A DNA stretch of 64,000 nucleotides. Source: Chelatococcus sambhunathii. Its GTDB lineage: Bacteria; Pseudomonadota; Alphaproteobacteria; Rhizobiales; Methylopilaceae. Both the position numbers and the translations under genes were made by a program. Below are positions 35,133-43,741 of this stretch, piece after piece (within the stretch, counting starts at the first letter, position 1; each line of letters opens with the position of its first letter). The stretch spans positions 62,001 to 126,000 of the forward strand of contig JADBEO010000004.1 in NCBI GenBank assembly GCA_031316315.1. Direction: 5' to 3'. The notes beneath the pieces were generated by a model. It saw only the letters and a program-made list of their open reading frames with translations. It made no database searches and had not been told where the DNA came from.

Positions 35133-35455
35133 GAAAACAAGAAAGGGAAAGTGGAGGTTTCTGTTGCCAGGCACCTCCGAGCCCCGCCTGACGAATGCTA
35201 ACCCGTCAGGACTTTAAGCGTGGTCTTTCAAACCGCTCACGCGGCCTGAGCAACCGGAGCATAGTTGTCGTTGGCAACTATAGAAAAGCCCGATAACGGC
35301 GGAACAATCCCGGGTGAAAGGTCGCCCTTTACGCCCCCGTCGATCCTGTTTCGCCCCCGCCGAAACCCGCGCAACGCTCACGGATTTTGGTGGAGGCGCC
35401 GGGTACTGCCCCCGGGTCCGAAGGGTTTATTGCGGCGTCTGTTTATCACCATAGC
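35133..35455 (-). ncRNA. ssrA: tmRNA, circularly permuted two-piece form
   Basis: On the minus strand the acceptor piece comes first and ends CGCCTCCACCA at 35388; it has a 5-bp arm (35399-35403 / 35411-35415). After a 29-nt spacer the coding piece starts GGGGGCGAAACAGG at 35358. GGGGGCG pairs with CGCCTCC with a G-U at pair 3, the alanine identity mark. The reading frame at 35275-35237 encodes ANDNYAPVAQAA and stops at TGA. A 7-bp pseudoknot-type stem (CCTGACG/CGTCAGG) and a GGAGGT/ACCTCC hairpin before a T-rich run close the gene. Ends are approximate. TTTTTA-N17-TATATC (35504-35476) is a possible promoter. The RNA rescues stalled ribosomes with SmpB. Confidence 0.93.
35237..35275 (-). other. 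ssrA: tmRNA tag reading frame
   Basis: The resume codon GCC begins the twelve-residue tag ANDNYAPVAQAA, ending TGA at 35237-35239. The ANDNY part is the SspB contact and the hydrophobic C-terminal AA is the ClpX/ClpA degron. The frame lies within the coding piece of ssrA and is not an independent gene. Confidence 0.93.
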
Positions 35456-35605
35456 CGGATATCCCCGGCGGGTGAGATATAGGCGATCCGGCGCGCGATA
35501 AAAAGGGCCGCCCGCCGCGCGCCAACCAGATGTTAGCGGTTGACCGCTTAGAGCTCGTCCCTCGGGGGGCGCGCGTCGCGTCCAGTGATTCGGGCTCGGG
35601 CGAAG

Positions 35606-37276
35606 ATGCGTATCAAAGGGAAAATTCTCGCGGTCGTGGGCGGCCTCGGGGCGGTGGCGCTGGCGCTGGCCGGTGTCGGGCTCTACAGCCTCGCGACCTT
35701 CAACGACGCCTACCGCGCCTCGGAGCAGGCCTTCGTCCGCGCCGGATACAGCGAGCGGCTCAACCGGCTTGTGACCGCCGTCGTGATGGACGCCCGCGGC
35801 ATCTACGCCGCTCACACATCGGCGGACGCGAAGAAGTTCGGCGACGGCGTCTTGGCCTCGCTGAACGAGATCGACGCATTGCTCGCAACGTGGGATCCCC
35901 TCGTTCCCGCGGAGGATCGCGCCAAGTTCGAGGCGGTGAAGCGCGACTCGGCGTCTTTCCGCGCGTTCCGGGCCGAGACGGTGCGGCTCGCCGCCGAGGT
36001 CTCTCCCCAGGCCGCCAACGAGCAGGGCAACAACGAGTCGAACCGCGCCAACCGCAAGGCCTTGCAGGCGAGCATCGACGCGCTGAAGGAAGAGGGGCTG
36101 AAGGACCAGCACGAGGCGACCGAACGCGCGCAGAGCGTCTACGACGTCGCGTTCATGTCGCTCGGCCTGCTGACGCTGTTCGGCGTCGGCGGCGCATTGG
36201 TCGCAGCCGGCGTCTTCGCGCAGCGCCAGATCGCCCGGCCTTTGGCGCAGGTGTCGGGCGCGATCGAGGCGCTGGCCAGGGGCGAGCGGGTCTCGATCCC
36301 GCAGACGGCCGCGCGCGACGAGATCGGCGAGATCTGGCGCGGCATGTCCGTCTTCGCGAAGGCGATGGAGGACACCGAGCGTATGCGCGCCGCCGAGGCC
36401 GACGCCGAGAAGTCGCGCATCGCGGCGCGCCGCAAGGAGATGGCCGAGGTCGCGAGCCGGTTCGAGAGCGCCGTGGGCGCCATGGTGACGGAGCTCGCCG
36501 CTTCGGCCCGCGGGATGGACTCGGCGGCCGGCGACCTCGCGGCCTCTGCGCAGCAGGCCAAGGCCCAGTCCGAGTCGGTGGTGAACGCCGCGGCCGAGAC
36601 GGCGGCCAACGTCCAGGCGGTCGCGGCAGCGACGGAGGAGCTGTCGGCCACCGCGCGTGAGGTCGGATCCCAGGCGATCGCGGCGACGGACGTCGCGGCG
36701 GCGGCGGTGGAGAACGTGCGCAAGGCCCGCGAGCGCGTCGAGGCGCTGGACCGCGGCTCCCAGAAGATCGGCGAGTTCGTGCGCCTGATCCAGGAGATCG
36801 CGGGCCAGACCAACCTGCTGGCGCTGAACGCCACGATCGAGGCGGCGCGCGCCGGCGAGAGCGGCCGCGGCTTCGCGGTGGTCGCCTCCGAGGTCAAGAA
36901 CCTCGCCGACCAGACGGCGCGCGCGACCGAGGAGATCACGGCCCAGATGGGCGCGATCCAGTCGGCCTCGAGCGACACGGTCCACGCGATCCAGGACATC
37001 GACAAGGTGATCGCCCGCGTTCACGAGATCGCGGTCAGCGTCTCGGCCGCCGTCGAGGAGCAGCACGCCGCGACCAGCGAAATCGCGCGCAACGTCAGCC
37101 AGGCCGCGCAGGGCACCCAGCGCGTCACGGATGAGATGGACCAGATGCGGGAGGCGGCGAACGGCGCCGGCGACGGCGCCGCGCGGATGCGCTCGTCCGC
37201 CGGCGACCTCGCCGACCGCGCCGGGGTTCTGGGGCGGCAGGTCGACGGGTTCCTGCGGGACGTCCGCGCGTCCTGA
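35606..37276 (+). CDS. Methyl-accepting chemotaxis protein
   Basis: The protein has 556 residues from ATG 35606 (GTG 35585 is also in frame). TM1 is at about 7-29, a periplasmic helical ligand domain lies at about 30-180, and TM2 at about 185-208. A HAMP domain follows ([21 protein letters not shown]). The signalling domain ends in the highly conserved hairpin tip [33 protein letters not shown]. No CheR/CheB-tethering pentapeptide is seen at the C-terminus (FLRDVRAS). No che genes are in the window, so it feeds a pathway encoded elsewhere; its ligand is unknown. It converges on the MFS gene with a 3-bp gap. Confidence 0.93.
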   Translation: MRIKGKILAVVGGLGAVALALAGVGLYSLATFNDAYRASEQAFVRAGYSERLNRLVTAVVMDARGIYAAHTSADAKKFGDGVLASLNEIDALLATWDPLVPAEDRAKFEAVKRDSASFRAFRAETVRLAAEVSPQAANEQGNNESNRANRKALQASIDALKEEGLKDQHEATERAQSVYDVAFMSLGLLTLFGVGGALVAAGVFAQRQIARPLAQVSGAIEALARGERVSIPQTAARDEIGEIWRGMSVFAKAMEDTERMRAAEADAEKSRIAARRKEMAEVASRFESAVGAMVTELAASARGMDSAAGDLAASAQQAKAQSESVVNAAAETAANVQAVAAATEELSATAREVGSQAIAATDVAAAAVENVRKARERVEALDRGSQKIGEFVRLIQEIAGQTNLLALNATIEAARAGESGRGFAVVASEVKNLADQTARATEEITAQMGAIQSASSDTVHAIQDIDKVIARVHEIAVSVSAAVEEQHAATSEIARNVSQAAQGTQRVTDEMDQMREAANGAGDGAARMRSSAGDLADRAGVLGRQVDGFLRDVRAS

Positions 37277-37279
37277 CGA

Positions 37280-38533
37280 TCAGCGCATTCGCGCCGGAGC
37301 GGCTTCGGCCCGCTCCAGCGCGAGCGACGCGAGAAGGACGCCGAGCCCCGCCAGGGCCAGGAGCATCCCGACCCAGCCCGGGGCGGTCCAGCCGTAGCCC
37401 GCCGCGACGGCGAGCCCGCCGAGCCACGCGCCGAGCGCGTTCGCCACGTTGAAGGCGGAGTGGTTCAGCGCGGCGGCGAGCGTCTGGGCGTCGCCGGCCA
37501 CGTCCATCAGCCGGGTCTGCAGGGCCGGGCCCATGGCGATGCAGCAGCCGATCAGGAACAGGTTGACGCCGGCCGTCCAGGGATTGGCCGAGGCCAGCGT
37601 GAACAGGCCGAGCGCCGCCGCGCTCCAGACGAGGCAGCCGACCATCGTCGCCTTCAGCGCGCGGTCGGACAGCCAGCCGCCGACGATGTTGCCCGCGATC
37701 ATGCCGAGGCCGAGCACCGAGAGCATGGCCGGCACCAGAGCGAGCGGAAGGCCCGAGACCTCGGTCAGCGTCGGCGAGATGTAGGAATAGACGGCGAAGA
37801 TGCCGCCGAAGCCGACGGCGGCGACGCCGAGCGTCAGCCAGACCTGAAGCCTCCTGAGGGCGCCGAGTTCGCGCAGCGGGCTCGCCTCGGCCGAGGGCGA
37901 GACCTCCGGCGTCGTCAGCCGGATCAGCAGCGCGGTCAGGCCGGCGAGGGCGGAGACGGCGACGAAGGTCGTGCGCCATCCCAAGGTCTGGCCGAGCCAT
38001 GTCGCGGCCGGAACCCCGACCACATTGGCGATGCTGAGGCCGAGCAGCACGTTGCCGACGGCCTGGGCGCGCTTGTTCGCCGGCACCATCGAGGCTGCGA
38101 ACAGCATGGCGACGCCGAAATAGGCCCCGTGCGGCAGCCCCGCGACGAAGCGCGCCGCGACCACCGAGAGGTAGTCCGGCGCGAGCGCGCTGAGCGCGTT
38201 GCCGGCGAGATAGAACAGCATCAGCCCGATCAGCAGCGCCCGGCGCGGCGCGCGCGCCATGGCGACGGCGATCAGCGGCGCGCCGACAGTCACTCCAAGG
38301 GCGTAGGCGGAGATCATGTGGCCAGCCTGGGGGATGCTCGCCCCGACGCTGTTCGCGACCTGCGGCAGCACGCCCATCGAGGCGAATTCGCCGGTGCCGA
38401 TGGCGAGGCCGCCCATGCCGAGCGACAGCTGGGCGATCGCGGCGCCGTAGGGCGCGGTCACCGGGATGAGAGGGGAGGCGGCTATCGGCGCGGCGAGGTC
38501 CGCCGGCGCGCAGCAGTCGGATGCGCTCGTCAT
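37280..38533 (-). CDS. MFS exporter, DHA1 family
   Basis: The protein has 417 residues and about 12 membrane helices. The early motif TGEFASMGVLPQVANSVG and the repeat ISAYALGVTVGAPLIAVAMAR are typical of the DHA1 group that includes AraJ, YdhP and NepI-type sugar, purine or drug exporters. MFS motif A-like loops (ARAPRRALLIGL, SDRALKATMVG) are present. The substrate is unknown. It is divergent from thyA across a 181-bp gap that must carry both promoters. Confidence 0.88.
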   Translation of the reverse strand: MTSASDCCAPADLAAPIAASPLIPVTAPYGAAIAQLSLGMGGLAIGTGEFASMGVLPQVANSVGASIPQAGHMISAYALGVTVGAPLIAVAMARAPRRALLIGLMLFYLAGNALSALAPDYLSVVAARFVAGLPHGAYFGVAMLFAASMVPANKRAQAVGNVLLGLSIANVVGVPAATWLGQTLGWRTTFVAVSALAGLTALLIRLTTPEVSPSAEASPLRELGALRRLQVWLTLGVAAVGFGGIFAVYSYISPTLTEVSGLPLALVPAMLSVLGLGMIAGNIVGGWLSDRALKATMVGCLVWSAAALGLFTLASANPWTAGVNLFLIGCCIAMGPALQTRLMDVAGDAQTLAAALNHSAFNVANALGAWLGGLAVAAGYGWTAPGWVGMLLALAGLGVLLASLALERAEAAPARMR

Positions 38534-38714
38534 GAAATCGATGGGTGCTTATCTGTGACCGGAGCGTCCAAGCTGGCCAGCGCCGCGGTTCGCTGCAACG
38601 CAGCGAGGCGCATGTCCGCCATGCGGCGATGCAAAACTGTGGGCGGTTCGCGGGCGAAGGCGCCCGGCCGGCCGCAAAAGGACTATGGTGGCGCCACACC
38701 ACCGCGGACCTACC

Positions 38715-39509
38715 ATGCAGGCCTATCTCGATCTTCTCCGCCGCATCCTGGACGAGGGCGCCGTCAAGGACGACCGGACCGGCACCGGCACGCTCTCCGT
38801 GTTCGGGGCTCAGATGCGGTTCGACCTGACGCAAGGATTTCCGCTCGTCACCACCAAGCGGCTCCACATCAGGTCGATCGTCCACGAGCTGATCTGGTTC
38901 CTGCGGGGCGACACCAATGTCCGCTACCTTCAGGAGAACGGCGTCACGATCTGGGACGAGTGGGCGGACGCGAACGGCGACCTCGGGCCGGTCTACGGCA
39001 AGCAGTGGCGGTCCTGGGCCGCGCCCGACGGGCGCACGATCGACCAGCTCGGCGACGTGCTGGCCGAGCTGAAGCGCAATCCGTCGTCGCGGCGGCTCGT
39101 CGTGTCGGCCTGGAACCCGGCCGACCTGCCCGACATGGCGCTGGCGCCGTGCCACTGCCTGTTCCAGTTCTTCGTGTCCGACGGCCGGCTGTCCTGCCAG
39201 CTCTACCAGCGTTCGGCCGACGTCTTCCTGGGCGTGCCCTTCAATATCGCCTCCTACGCCCTGCTGACCCATCTCGTCGCGCGCGACGCCGGACTGCAGG
39301 TCGGCGACTTCGTCCACACGCTCGGCGACGCGCACCTCTACCTGAATCATGTCGAGCAGGCCCGCGAGCAGCTGACGCGCGAGCCTCGGCCGCTGCCGAC
39401 GCTGCGGCTGAACCCGGCGGTCCGCTCGATGTTCGACGTGCGCTACGACGACATCGCGATAGAGGGCTATGACCCGCACCCCGCGATCAAGGCGCCGATC
39501 GCGGTTTGA
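38715..39509 (+). CDS. thyA: Thymidylate synthase
   Basis: The 264-residue protein has the same length as E. coli ThyA. It methylates dUMP to dTMP with methylenetetrahydrofolate. Motifs: [43 protein letters not shown], the active-site [12 protein letters not shown] (catalytic Cys), [25 protein letters not shown] and [16 protein letters not shown] 38715 gives the family length. Its stop overlaps the next gene (TTGA), beginning the chain that ends in folA, which regenerates the folate that this enzyme oxidises. Confidence 0.97.
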   Translation: MQAYLDLLRRILDEGAVKDDRTGTGTLSVFGAQMRFDLTQGFPLVTTKRLHIRSIVHELIWFLRGDTNVRYLQENGVTIWDEWADANGDLGPVYGKQWRSWAAPDGRTIDQLGDVLAELKRNPSSRRLVVSAWNPADLPDMALAPCHCLFQFFVSDGRLSCQLYQRSADVFLGVPFNIASYALLTHLVARDAGLQVGDFVHTLGDAHLYLNHVEQAREQLTREPRPLPTLRLNPAVRSMFDVRYDDIAIEGYDPHPAIKAPIAV

Positions 39510-40033
39510 GCGTCGTCATTCGTTCCGCCGCGCCCGGCGACGAGGCGCTTGTCCTGTCGCTCGTGCGCGAGCTCGCCGCGTACGAGGAGCTCGCGCATCA
39601 GGTCGAGGCGACGGAGGCAGGCCTCGCCGAGGCGCTGTTCGAGGGCGCGCCGCGCGTGTTCTGCGACATCGCCGAGAAGGACGGCGCGCCGGCCGGCTTC
39701 GCGCTCTGGTTCTATACCTTCTCGACCTTCCGCGGCCGCCACGGGATCTATCTGGAGGACGTCTTCGTACGACCACCGTTTCGCGGCCTCGGAATCGGGC
39801 GGGCGCTGCTGGAGCGGCTCGCGGCGCGCTGCGTGGCCGAGGGACTGGGCCGCTTCGAGTGGTCGGTGCTGAACTGGAACGCGCCGTCGATCGCCTTCTA
39901 CAAGTCCCTTGGGGCCGTAGCGATGGACGGCTGGACGATGTATCGCATGGACGGGGACGCGCTCGCGCGACTCGGTACGGGTGCAGCATCGCGCGCTGGG
40001 CGGCGCGCCGGGGACGAGGACGGGACGAAATGA
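39506..40033 (+). CDS. GNAT N-acetyltransferase (SSAT-like)
   Basis: The protein has 175 residues from TTG 39506, overlapping the thyA stop. The GNAT fold is clear: [38 protein letters not shown] holds the acetyl-CoA pyrophosphate loop (RGLGIG), and [14 protein letters not shown] is the C-terminal motif. The [17 protein letters not shown] pattern is that of the spermidine/spermine or diamine acetyltransferase branch, so an amine substrate is plausible. It sits inside the thyA-folA block with overlapping ends on both sides. Confidence 0.87.
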   Translation: MSVVIRSAAPGDEALVLSLVRELAAYEELAHQVEATEAGLAEALFEGAPRVFCDIAEKDGAPAGFALWFYTFSTFRGRHGIYLEDVFVRPPFRGLGIGRALLERLAARCVAEGLGRFEWSVLNWNAPSIAFYKSLGAVAMDGWTMYRMDGDALARLGTGAASRAGRRAGDEDGTK

Positions 40034-40410
40034 GTTTCAGGGCATTCGCTTTGGCGGGCGCCGCGGCGGCGCTCGGCGCGACGCTGCTGGCGGATGCGGC
40101 GTCGGCGCAGAGCACGCCGCAGGTCTATGCGCAGACCGAGCAGGCGCTGCGCGCCAAGCTCAAGTCGGCCTTCGCCGGCCAGCCGGCGCGTTTCGGCTTC
40201 GAGAATTTCCGCCGCCGCACCGACGGCAAGCAGGAGGCGGTCTGCGGCCAGGCGACGATCTATATCGGCCGCGACAAGCCCAAGCTGGTGCGCTTCGTCT
40301 ATCGCTACAACAGCAGCGACGCCGCCATCGAGACGCTGGCGCCGGACGAGACCCGGACGGTGCAGGCGCTCTGGAACTCGCTGTGCCTCAGGGGGCAGAA
40401 GATCGAGTGA
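40030..40410 (+). CDS. Small exported protein between thyA and folA
   Basis: The product has 126 residues. A signal peptide ([26 protein letters not shown]) precedes a roughly 100-residue domain with two cysteines (AVCGQATIYIG and LCLRGQ) that may form a disulfide, and a FVYRYNSSDAAIETLAPDE stretch. No known family was recognised. The start overlaps the acetyltransferase stop (ATGA) and its stop overlaps folA (GTGA), so expression is tied to folate and thymidylate genes although an exported protein has no evident place in that pathway. Confidence 0.75.
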   Translation: MSFRAFALAGAAAALGATLLADAASAQSTPQVYAQTEQALRAKLKSAFAGQPARFGFENFRRRTDGKQEAVCGQATIYIGRDKPKLVRFVYRYNSSDAAIETLAPDETRTVQALWNSLCLRGQKIE

Positions 40411-40925
40411 GCATCCCTATCGCCATCGTCGCGGCCGTCGCCCGCAACGGCGTCATCGGCCGCGACAACGGGCTGCCCTGGCGGCTGTCGAGCGATCTGA
40501 AGCGCTTCAAGGAGGTCACGATCGGCAAGCCGCTGATCGTCGGCCGCCGAAATCACGAGGCGATCGGACGTCCGCTGCCGGGCCGCGAGACGATCGTCAT
40601 GACGCGCGACCGCTCCTTCAACGAAGCAGGGGTGCACGTCGCCCACGACCTCAGCGACGCGATCGGCCTCGGCGAGGCGCTCGCCGAGGAAATGGGCGCC
40701 GACGAGGTCATCTGCGCGGGCGGCGGGGAGATCTACAGGCTGATCCTTCCCAAGGCGGTGCGGCTTCGGCTGACGGTGGTCGACGCGGAGGTCGACGGCG
40801 ACGTCTATTTTCCGGCCTTTGACGAGGCCAACTGGCGCGAGGTGTTCAGCGAGGACCACCCGAAGGGGCCGCGCGACGACCACGCTTTCTCCTATCGGGA
40901 CCTGGTCCGCGTCCGCAGCGGTTGA
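40407..40925 (+). CDS. folA: Dihydrofolate reductase
   Basis: The protein has 172 residues from GTG 40407. It reduces dihydrofolate to tetrahydrofolate with NADPH, closing the cycle opened by ThyA. The fold is clear: AAVARNGVIGRDNGLPWRLSSDLKRFKEVTIGKPLIVGRR, RPLPGRETIVMTRD and ICAGGGEIYRLILP. The usual Thr-Trp of GRxTWESIG is Asn-His here (GRRNHEAIG), which might influence cofactor or inhibitor binding. It is the last of four overlapping genes, followed by a 169-bp gap with the hflK promoter. Confidence 0.93.
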   Translation: MSIPIAIVAAVARNGVIGRDNGLPWRLSSDLKRFKEVTIGKPLIVGRRNHEAIGRPLPGRETIVMTRDRSFNEAGVHVAHDLSDAIGLGEALAEEMGADEVICAGGGEIYRLILPKAVRLRLTVVDAEVDGDVYFPAFDEANWREVFSEDHPKGPRDDHAFSYRDLVRVRSG

Positions 40926-41013
40926 GCGTCATGTGATCGGCCCCGCGGCGGTTTGCCATTGACGCCCCGCCGCGCGGCGCCGCAGTTGCGATGCGACGGC
41001 CGTCAGCCTTGCG

Positions 41014-41042
41014 TTGCGCGGGGTTGAGCCGGTCCATATATG
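41014..41042 (+). promoter_or_regulatory. Candidate promoter of hflKC
   Basis: TTGCGC (41014-41019) and TATATG (41037-41042) are spaced by 17 bp, in the 169-bp gap after folA and about 50 bp before the hflK start. The gap also contains GAGGAG just before the ATG. The assignment rests only on spacing and partial consensus. Confidence 0.4.
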
Positions 41043-41094
41043 CGGTCGCCGCGATGCGGCGACACGGCCTCTCAGCGGACCTTGAGGAGTTTAG

Positions 41095-42348
41095 ATGCCC
41101 TGGAGCAACCAGAGCGGCGGCGGAGGCGGCGGCGGTCCGTGGCGCAACAACCCGGGCGGACCGTGGGGACAGGGTCCGCAGCGGCCGAACGGCGGCGGCC
41201 CGACGCCGCCCGATCTCGACGAGATGCTCCGCCGCGCGCAGGAACGGTTCAAGGGCGTCTTTCCCGGCGGCGGCGGGGGCGGAAAGGGCGCTCTGGCGCT
41301 CGCGGCGGTCGCGCTGATCGCCTGGGGGCTTTCCGGCTTCTACCGGGTCGAGTTCGACGAGGAGGGCATCGTCCTGCGCTTCGGCGAGTATGTCCGCACG
41401 ACGCAGTCGGGCCTCAATTACCATCTGCCCTATCCGATCGAGACCGTCCTCACCCCGAAGGTGACGACGCCGAATTCGGTCGACGTCGGCATGCGCTCCG
41501 CGAGCGGCCCCGGCGGCACCCGCGCGAGCCCCAACCGCGAGGTGCCGCAGGAGAGCCTGATGCTGACCGGCGACGGCAACATCGTCGACGTCAACTTCTC
41601 GGTCGTCTGGGTCATCAAGCCGCCGAACGCCGCGACCGGAGAGCCGAGCGGCGCCGCGAACTATCTGTTCAAGCTGCAGAACCCCGAAGGCACCGTGAAG
41701 GCAGTGGCCGAGAGCGCCATGCGCGAGGTCGTCGGCCGTTCCCGGCTCCAGCAGATCCTGACCGAGGGCACCCCGGAGGCGGAAACGCCGGTCGTGCCGG
41801 GTGCGCCGGGAGCCGCCGCCGAGCCCGTCAAGCCGGTCGAAGGCAAGCTTTCGGCGGAAGCCACTGCCGCGGCGGTGCGGGAGGTCATGCAGAAGACGCT
41901 CGACGGCTACGAGTCCGGCATCCTGATCCGGTCCGTCCAGCTGCAGAAGATCGCGCCTCCGGGCGAGGTCATCGGCGCCTTCCGCGAGGTGCAGGCCGCG
42001 CAGGCCGATCGTCAGACGGCGATCAACAAGGCGCAGGGCTACGCCAACAGCGTGGTGCCCGGCGCGCGAGGCAAGGCGGTGCAGACGATTCAGGCCGCCG
42101 AAGGCTTCAAGGCGTCCGCGATCGCGGAAGCGCAGGGCCAAGGCTCGCGCTTCAGCCAGGTCGTCGCCGAATACAAGAAGGCGCCGGAGGTCACGCGCGA
42201 GCGCATCTTCCTCGAGACCATGGAGCGGGTCTACGGCGCTGTCGACAAGGTCATCATCGACCAGAAGGCGTCGGGCCAGGGCGTCGTGCCCTACCTGCCG
42301 CTCGAACAACAGCCTGCCCGCCCCGGGCAGCGCAGCGTCGCGCCGTAA
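41095..42348 (+). CDS. hflK: FtsH protease modulator HflK
   Basis: The protein has 417 residues. A Gly/Pro/Asn-rich cytoplasmic leader (1-58) precedes one membrane helix (ALALAAVALIAWGLSGFYRV). The SPFH/band-7 domain follows (EEGIVLRFGEYVRTTQSGLNYHLPYPIETV, NIVDVNFSVVW) and then a long helical region. HflK and HflC form a large periplasmic ring around FtsH that controls degradation of membrane proteins. hflC begins 12 bp downstream. The Pro/Ala-rich insertion around residues 220-250 is a minor peculiarity. Confidence 0.95.
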   Translation: MPWSNQSGGGGGGGPWRNNPGGPWGQGPQRPNGGGPTPPDLDEMLRRAQERFKGVFPGGGGGGKGALALAAVALIAWGLSGFYRVEFDEEGIVLRFGEYVRTTQSGLNYHLPYPIETVLTPKVTTPNSVDVGMRSASGPGGTRASPNREVPQESLMLTGDGNIVDVNFSVVWVIKPPNAATGEPSGAANYLFKLQNPEGTVKAVAESAMREVVGRSRLQQILTEGTPEAETPVVPGAPGAAAEPVKPVEGKLSAEATAAAVREVMQKTLDGYESGILIRSVQLQKIAPPGEVIGAFREVQAAQADRQTAINKAQGYANSVVPGARGKAVQTIQAAEGFKASAIAEAQGQGSRFSQVVAEYKKAPEVTRERIFLETMERVYGAVDKVIIDQKASGQGVVPYLPLEQQPARPGQRSVAP

Positions 42349-42360
42349 GGGGAGGGCTCA

Positions 42361-43257
42361 ATGAACGGCAACATCCTCGGCGGTTTCCTCGGCGTGGTCG
42401 CCCTTGCGGCCGCGGTCGTGGCCTACAGCGCCTTCTACCAGGTCAACCAGAACGAGAACGCCATCGTGCTGCGCTTCGGCCAGCCGGTCGCGACCGTGAC
42501 CTCGCCCGGTCTTCACGTAAAGGCGCCCTTCATCGAGAGCGTGAACCGCATCGACAAGCGGATCCTCGACCTCGACATCCCGGAGCGCGAGGCGACGGCG
42601 AGCGACCAGCAGCGCCTCGTGGTCGACGCCTTCGCCCGCTACAAGATCACCGACCCGCTGAAGTTCCAGCTGTCGGCGGTCACGGTCGATCGCGCCAACG
42701 TGTTCCTCAGCCAGATGCTGCAGGACGCGCTTCTCGAGGCGATCCGCTCCTCCACCTTCCAGCAGGTGGTGCGCGAGCGCCGCGACCAGATCATGGCGCG
42801 CATCCGCGATCAGGCGAACAAGCAGGCCGAAGGCTTCGGCATTCAGATCGTCGACGTGCGGATCCGCCGCGCCGACCTTCCGGAGCAGAACTCCAAGGCC
42901 GTGTTCGGCCGCATGGAGTCGGAGCGCGCGCAGGAGGCGGCGCAGATCCGCGCCCGCGGCGCCGAGGAGGCGCAGGGCATCACCGCCCGCGCCGACCGCG
43001 ACGTGCAGGTCATCCTCGCCAACGCCGAGCGGGACGCGCAGGTGCTGCGCGGACAGGGCGAGGCCGAGAAGACGCGCATCCTCGCCGAAGCCTTCGGCGG
43101 CGACGCCGACTTCTTCGCCTTCTACCGGTCGATGCAGGCCTATGAGCAGTCGATGAAGGCGGGCACGCGCTTCGTGCTGGCGCCGGACTCGCCGTTCTTC
43201 AGGTACTTCGAGCAGCCGAACGGCTCTCCCGCGCAGGCGCCCGCGCCCGCCAGATGA
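42361..43257 (+). CDS. hflC: FtsH protease modulator HflC
   Basis: The protein has 298 residues. An N-terminal membrane helix (GFLGVVALAAAVVAYSAFYQVN) is followed by the band-7 domain (NENAIVLRFGQPV, SPGLHVKAPFIESVNRIDKRILDLD) and the helical stalk RERRDQIMARIRDQANKQAEGFGIQIVDVRIRRADLPEQN. The C-terminal motif FFAFYRSMQAYEQSM...TRFVLAPDSPFFRYF is characteristic of HflC. It pairs with HflK, and its stop overlaps the following DUF2065 gene (ATGA). Confidence 0.95.
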   Translation: MNGNILGGFLGVVALAAAVVAYSAFYQVNQNENAIVLRFGQPVATVTSPGLHVKAPFIESVNRIDKRILDLDIPEREATASDQQRLVVDAFARYKITDPLKFQLSAVTVDRANVFLSQMLQDALLEAIRSSTFQQVVRERRDQIMARIRDQANKQAEGFGIQIVDVRIRRADLPEQNSKAVFGRMESERAQEAAQIRARGAEEAQGITARADRDVQVILANAERDAQVLRGQGEAEKTRILAEAFGGDADFFAFYRSMQAYEQSMKAGTRFVLAPDSPFFRYFEQPNGSPAQAPAPAR

Positions 43258-43439
43258 GCGACCTCTTCGCCGCGCTCGGGTTGGTGCTCGCGATCGAGGG
43301 TCTCCTCTTCGCGGGCTTTCCTGGGGCGGCGAGACGGGCGGGCGAAAATCTCGTCTCGACCCCGGAGCCGACGCTCCGCGTGATCGGCGTCGTCTCGGCC
43401 GTGATCGGCGTCGCGATCGTGTGGATGGTCAGGGGGTAG
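43254..43439 (+). CDS. DUF2065 small membrane protein
   Basis: The product has 61 residues and two hydrophobic helices (LFAALGLVLAIEGLLFAGFPGAARRA and LRVIGVVSAVIGVAIVWMV), matching DUF2065. The family commonly follows hflC in proteobacteria and may assist the FtsH-HflKC complex; the function is unproven. The ATGA overlap with hflC indicates translational coupling. A degP gene often comes next in related genomes but here the following 300 bp contain only repeats. Confidence 0.88.
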   Translation: MSDLFAALGLVLAIEGLLFAGFPGAARRAGENLVSTPEPTLRVIGVVSAVIGVAIVWMVRG

Positions 43440-43448
43440 TATTCTCTC

Positions 43449-43470
43449 GTCCCGGCCGAAGAGCCGGGAC
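43449..43470. repeat. Short GTCCCGGC hairpin, fragment of the mosaic repeat family
   Basis: GTCCCGGC (43449-43456) and GCCGGGAC (43463-43470) form a perfect 8-bp stem with a 6-nt loop, 10 bp after the DUF2065 stop. It resembles the ends of the mosaic repeats at 19565 and 52340, and could act as a terminator for hflKC although no T-run follows. Confidence 0.5.
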
Positions 43471-43500
43471 TCAGAGCCGCGACGCTTCTCCACCAAGGCT

Positions 43501-43588
43501 CGTCATGGTCCGGCTTGACCGGACCATCCATTTCGGCCTCGAGCTCGACGCGAGACGTGGGTCCTCCGGTCGAGCCGGAGGACGACGA
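43501..43588 (+). repeat. Mosaic palindromic intergenic repeat, copy 5
   Basis: It reads CGTCATGGTCCGGCTTGACC then GGACCATCCAT (43501-43531), a 25-bp centre, and GTGGGTCCTCCGGTCGAGCC then GGAGGACGACGA (43557-43588). The two end modules are identical to copy 3 at 18388-18476 on the other strand. The rest of the gap to 43741 shows no gene; the gabD ribosome site (GGAGG) is at its end. Confidence 0.85.
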
Positions 43589-43741
43589 GCGGAGAGGGCG
43601 ATCGTCGTCCTGCGTTCGCCACGTGACCAACCCCTGCGCGGGGCCGGGACGAGGCGGGCGATCGTCCTATCTCCTCCCTCTGGCTTGCGACGGCGGGGCC
43701 TGCTAAACCGCCGCCTCCCTCAAGACGGAGGCAATCTCCCG

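Noticed and set aside
35378-37066. A 562-codon open frame on the minus strand
   Set aside because: It is antisense to the chemoreceptor gene and runs into the tmRNA acceptor piece; its composition (Arg/Ala/Leu/Asp) is that of a GC-rich shadow frame.
37125-39479. A 784-codon open frame on the minus strand
   Set aside because: It crosses the MFS gene in another frame and is antisense to thyA; no conserved motifs are present.
43199-43630. Short open frame containing MDGPVKPDHDEP-type peptides, also seen at 18133-18462
   Set aside because: Both are translations of the palindromic repeat, not proteins.
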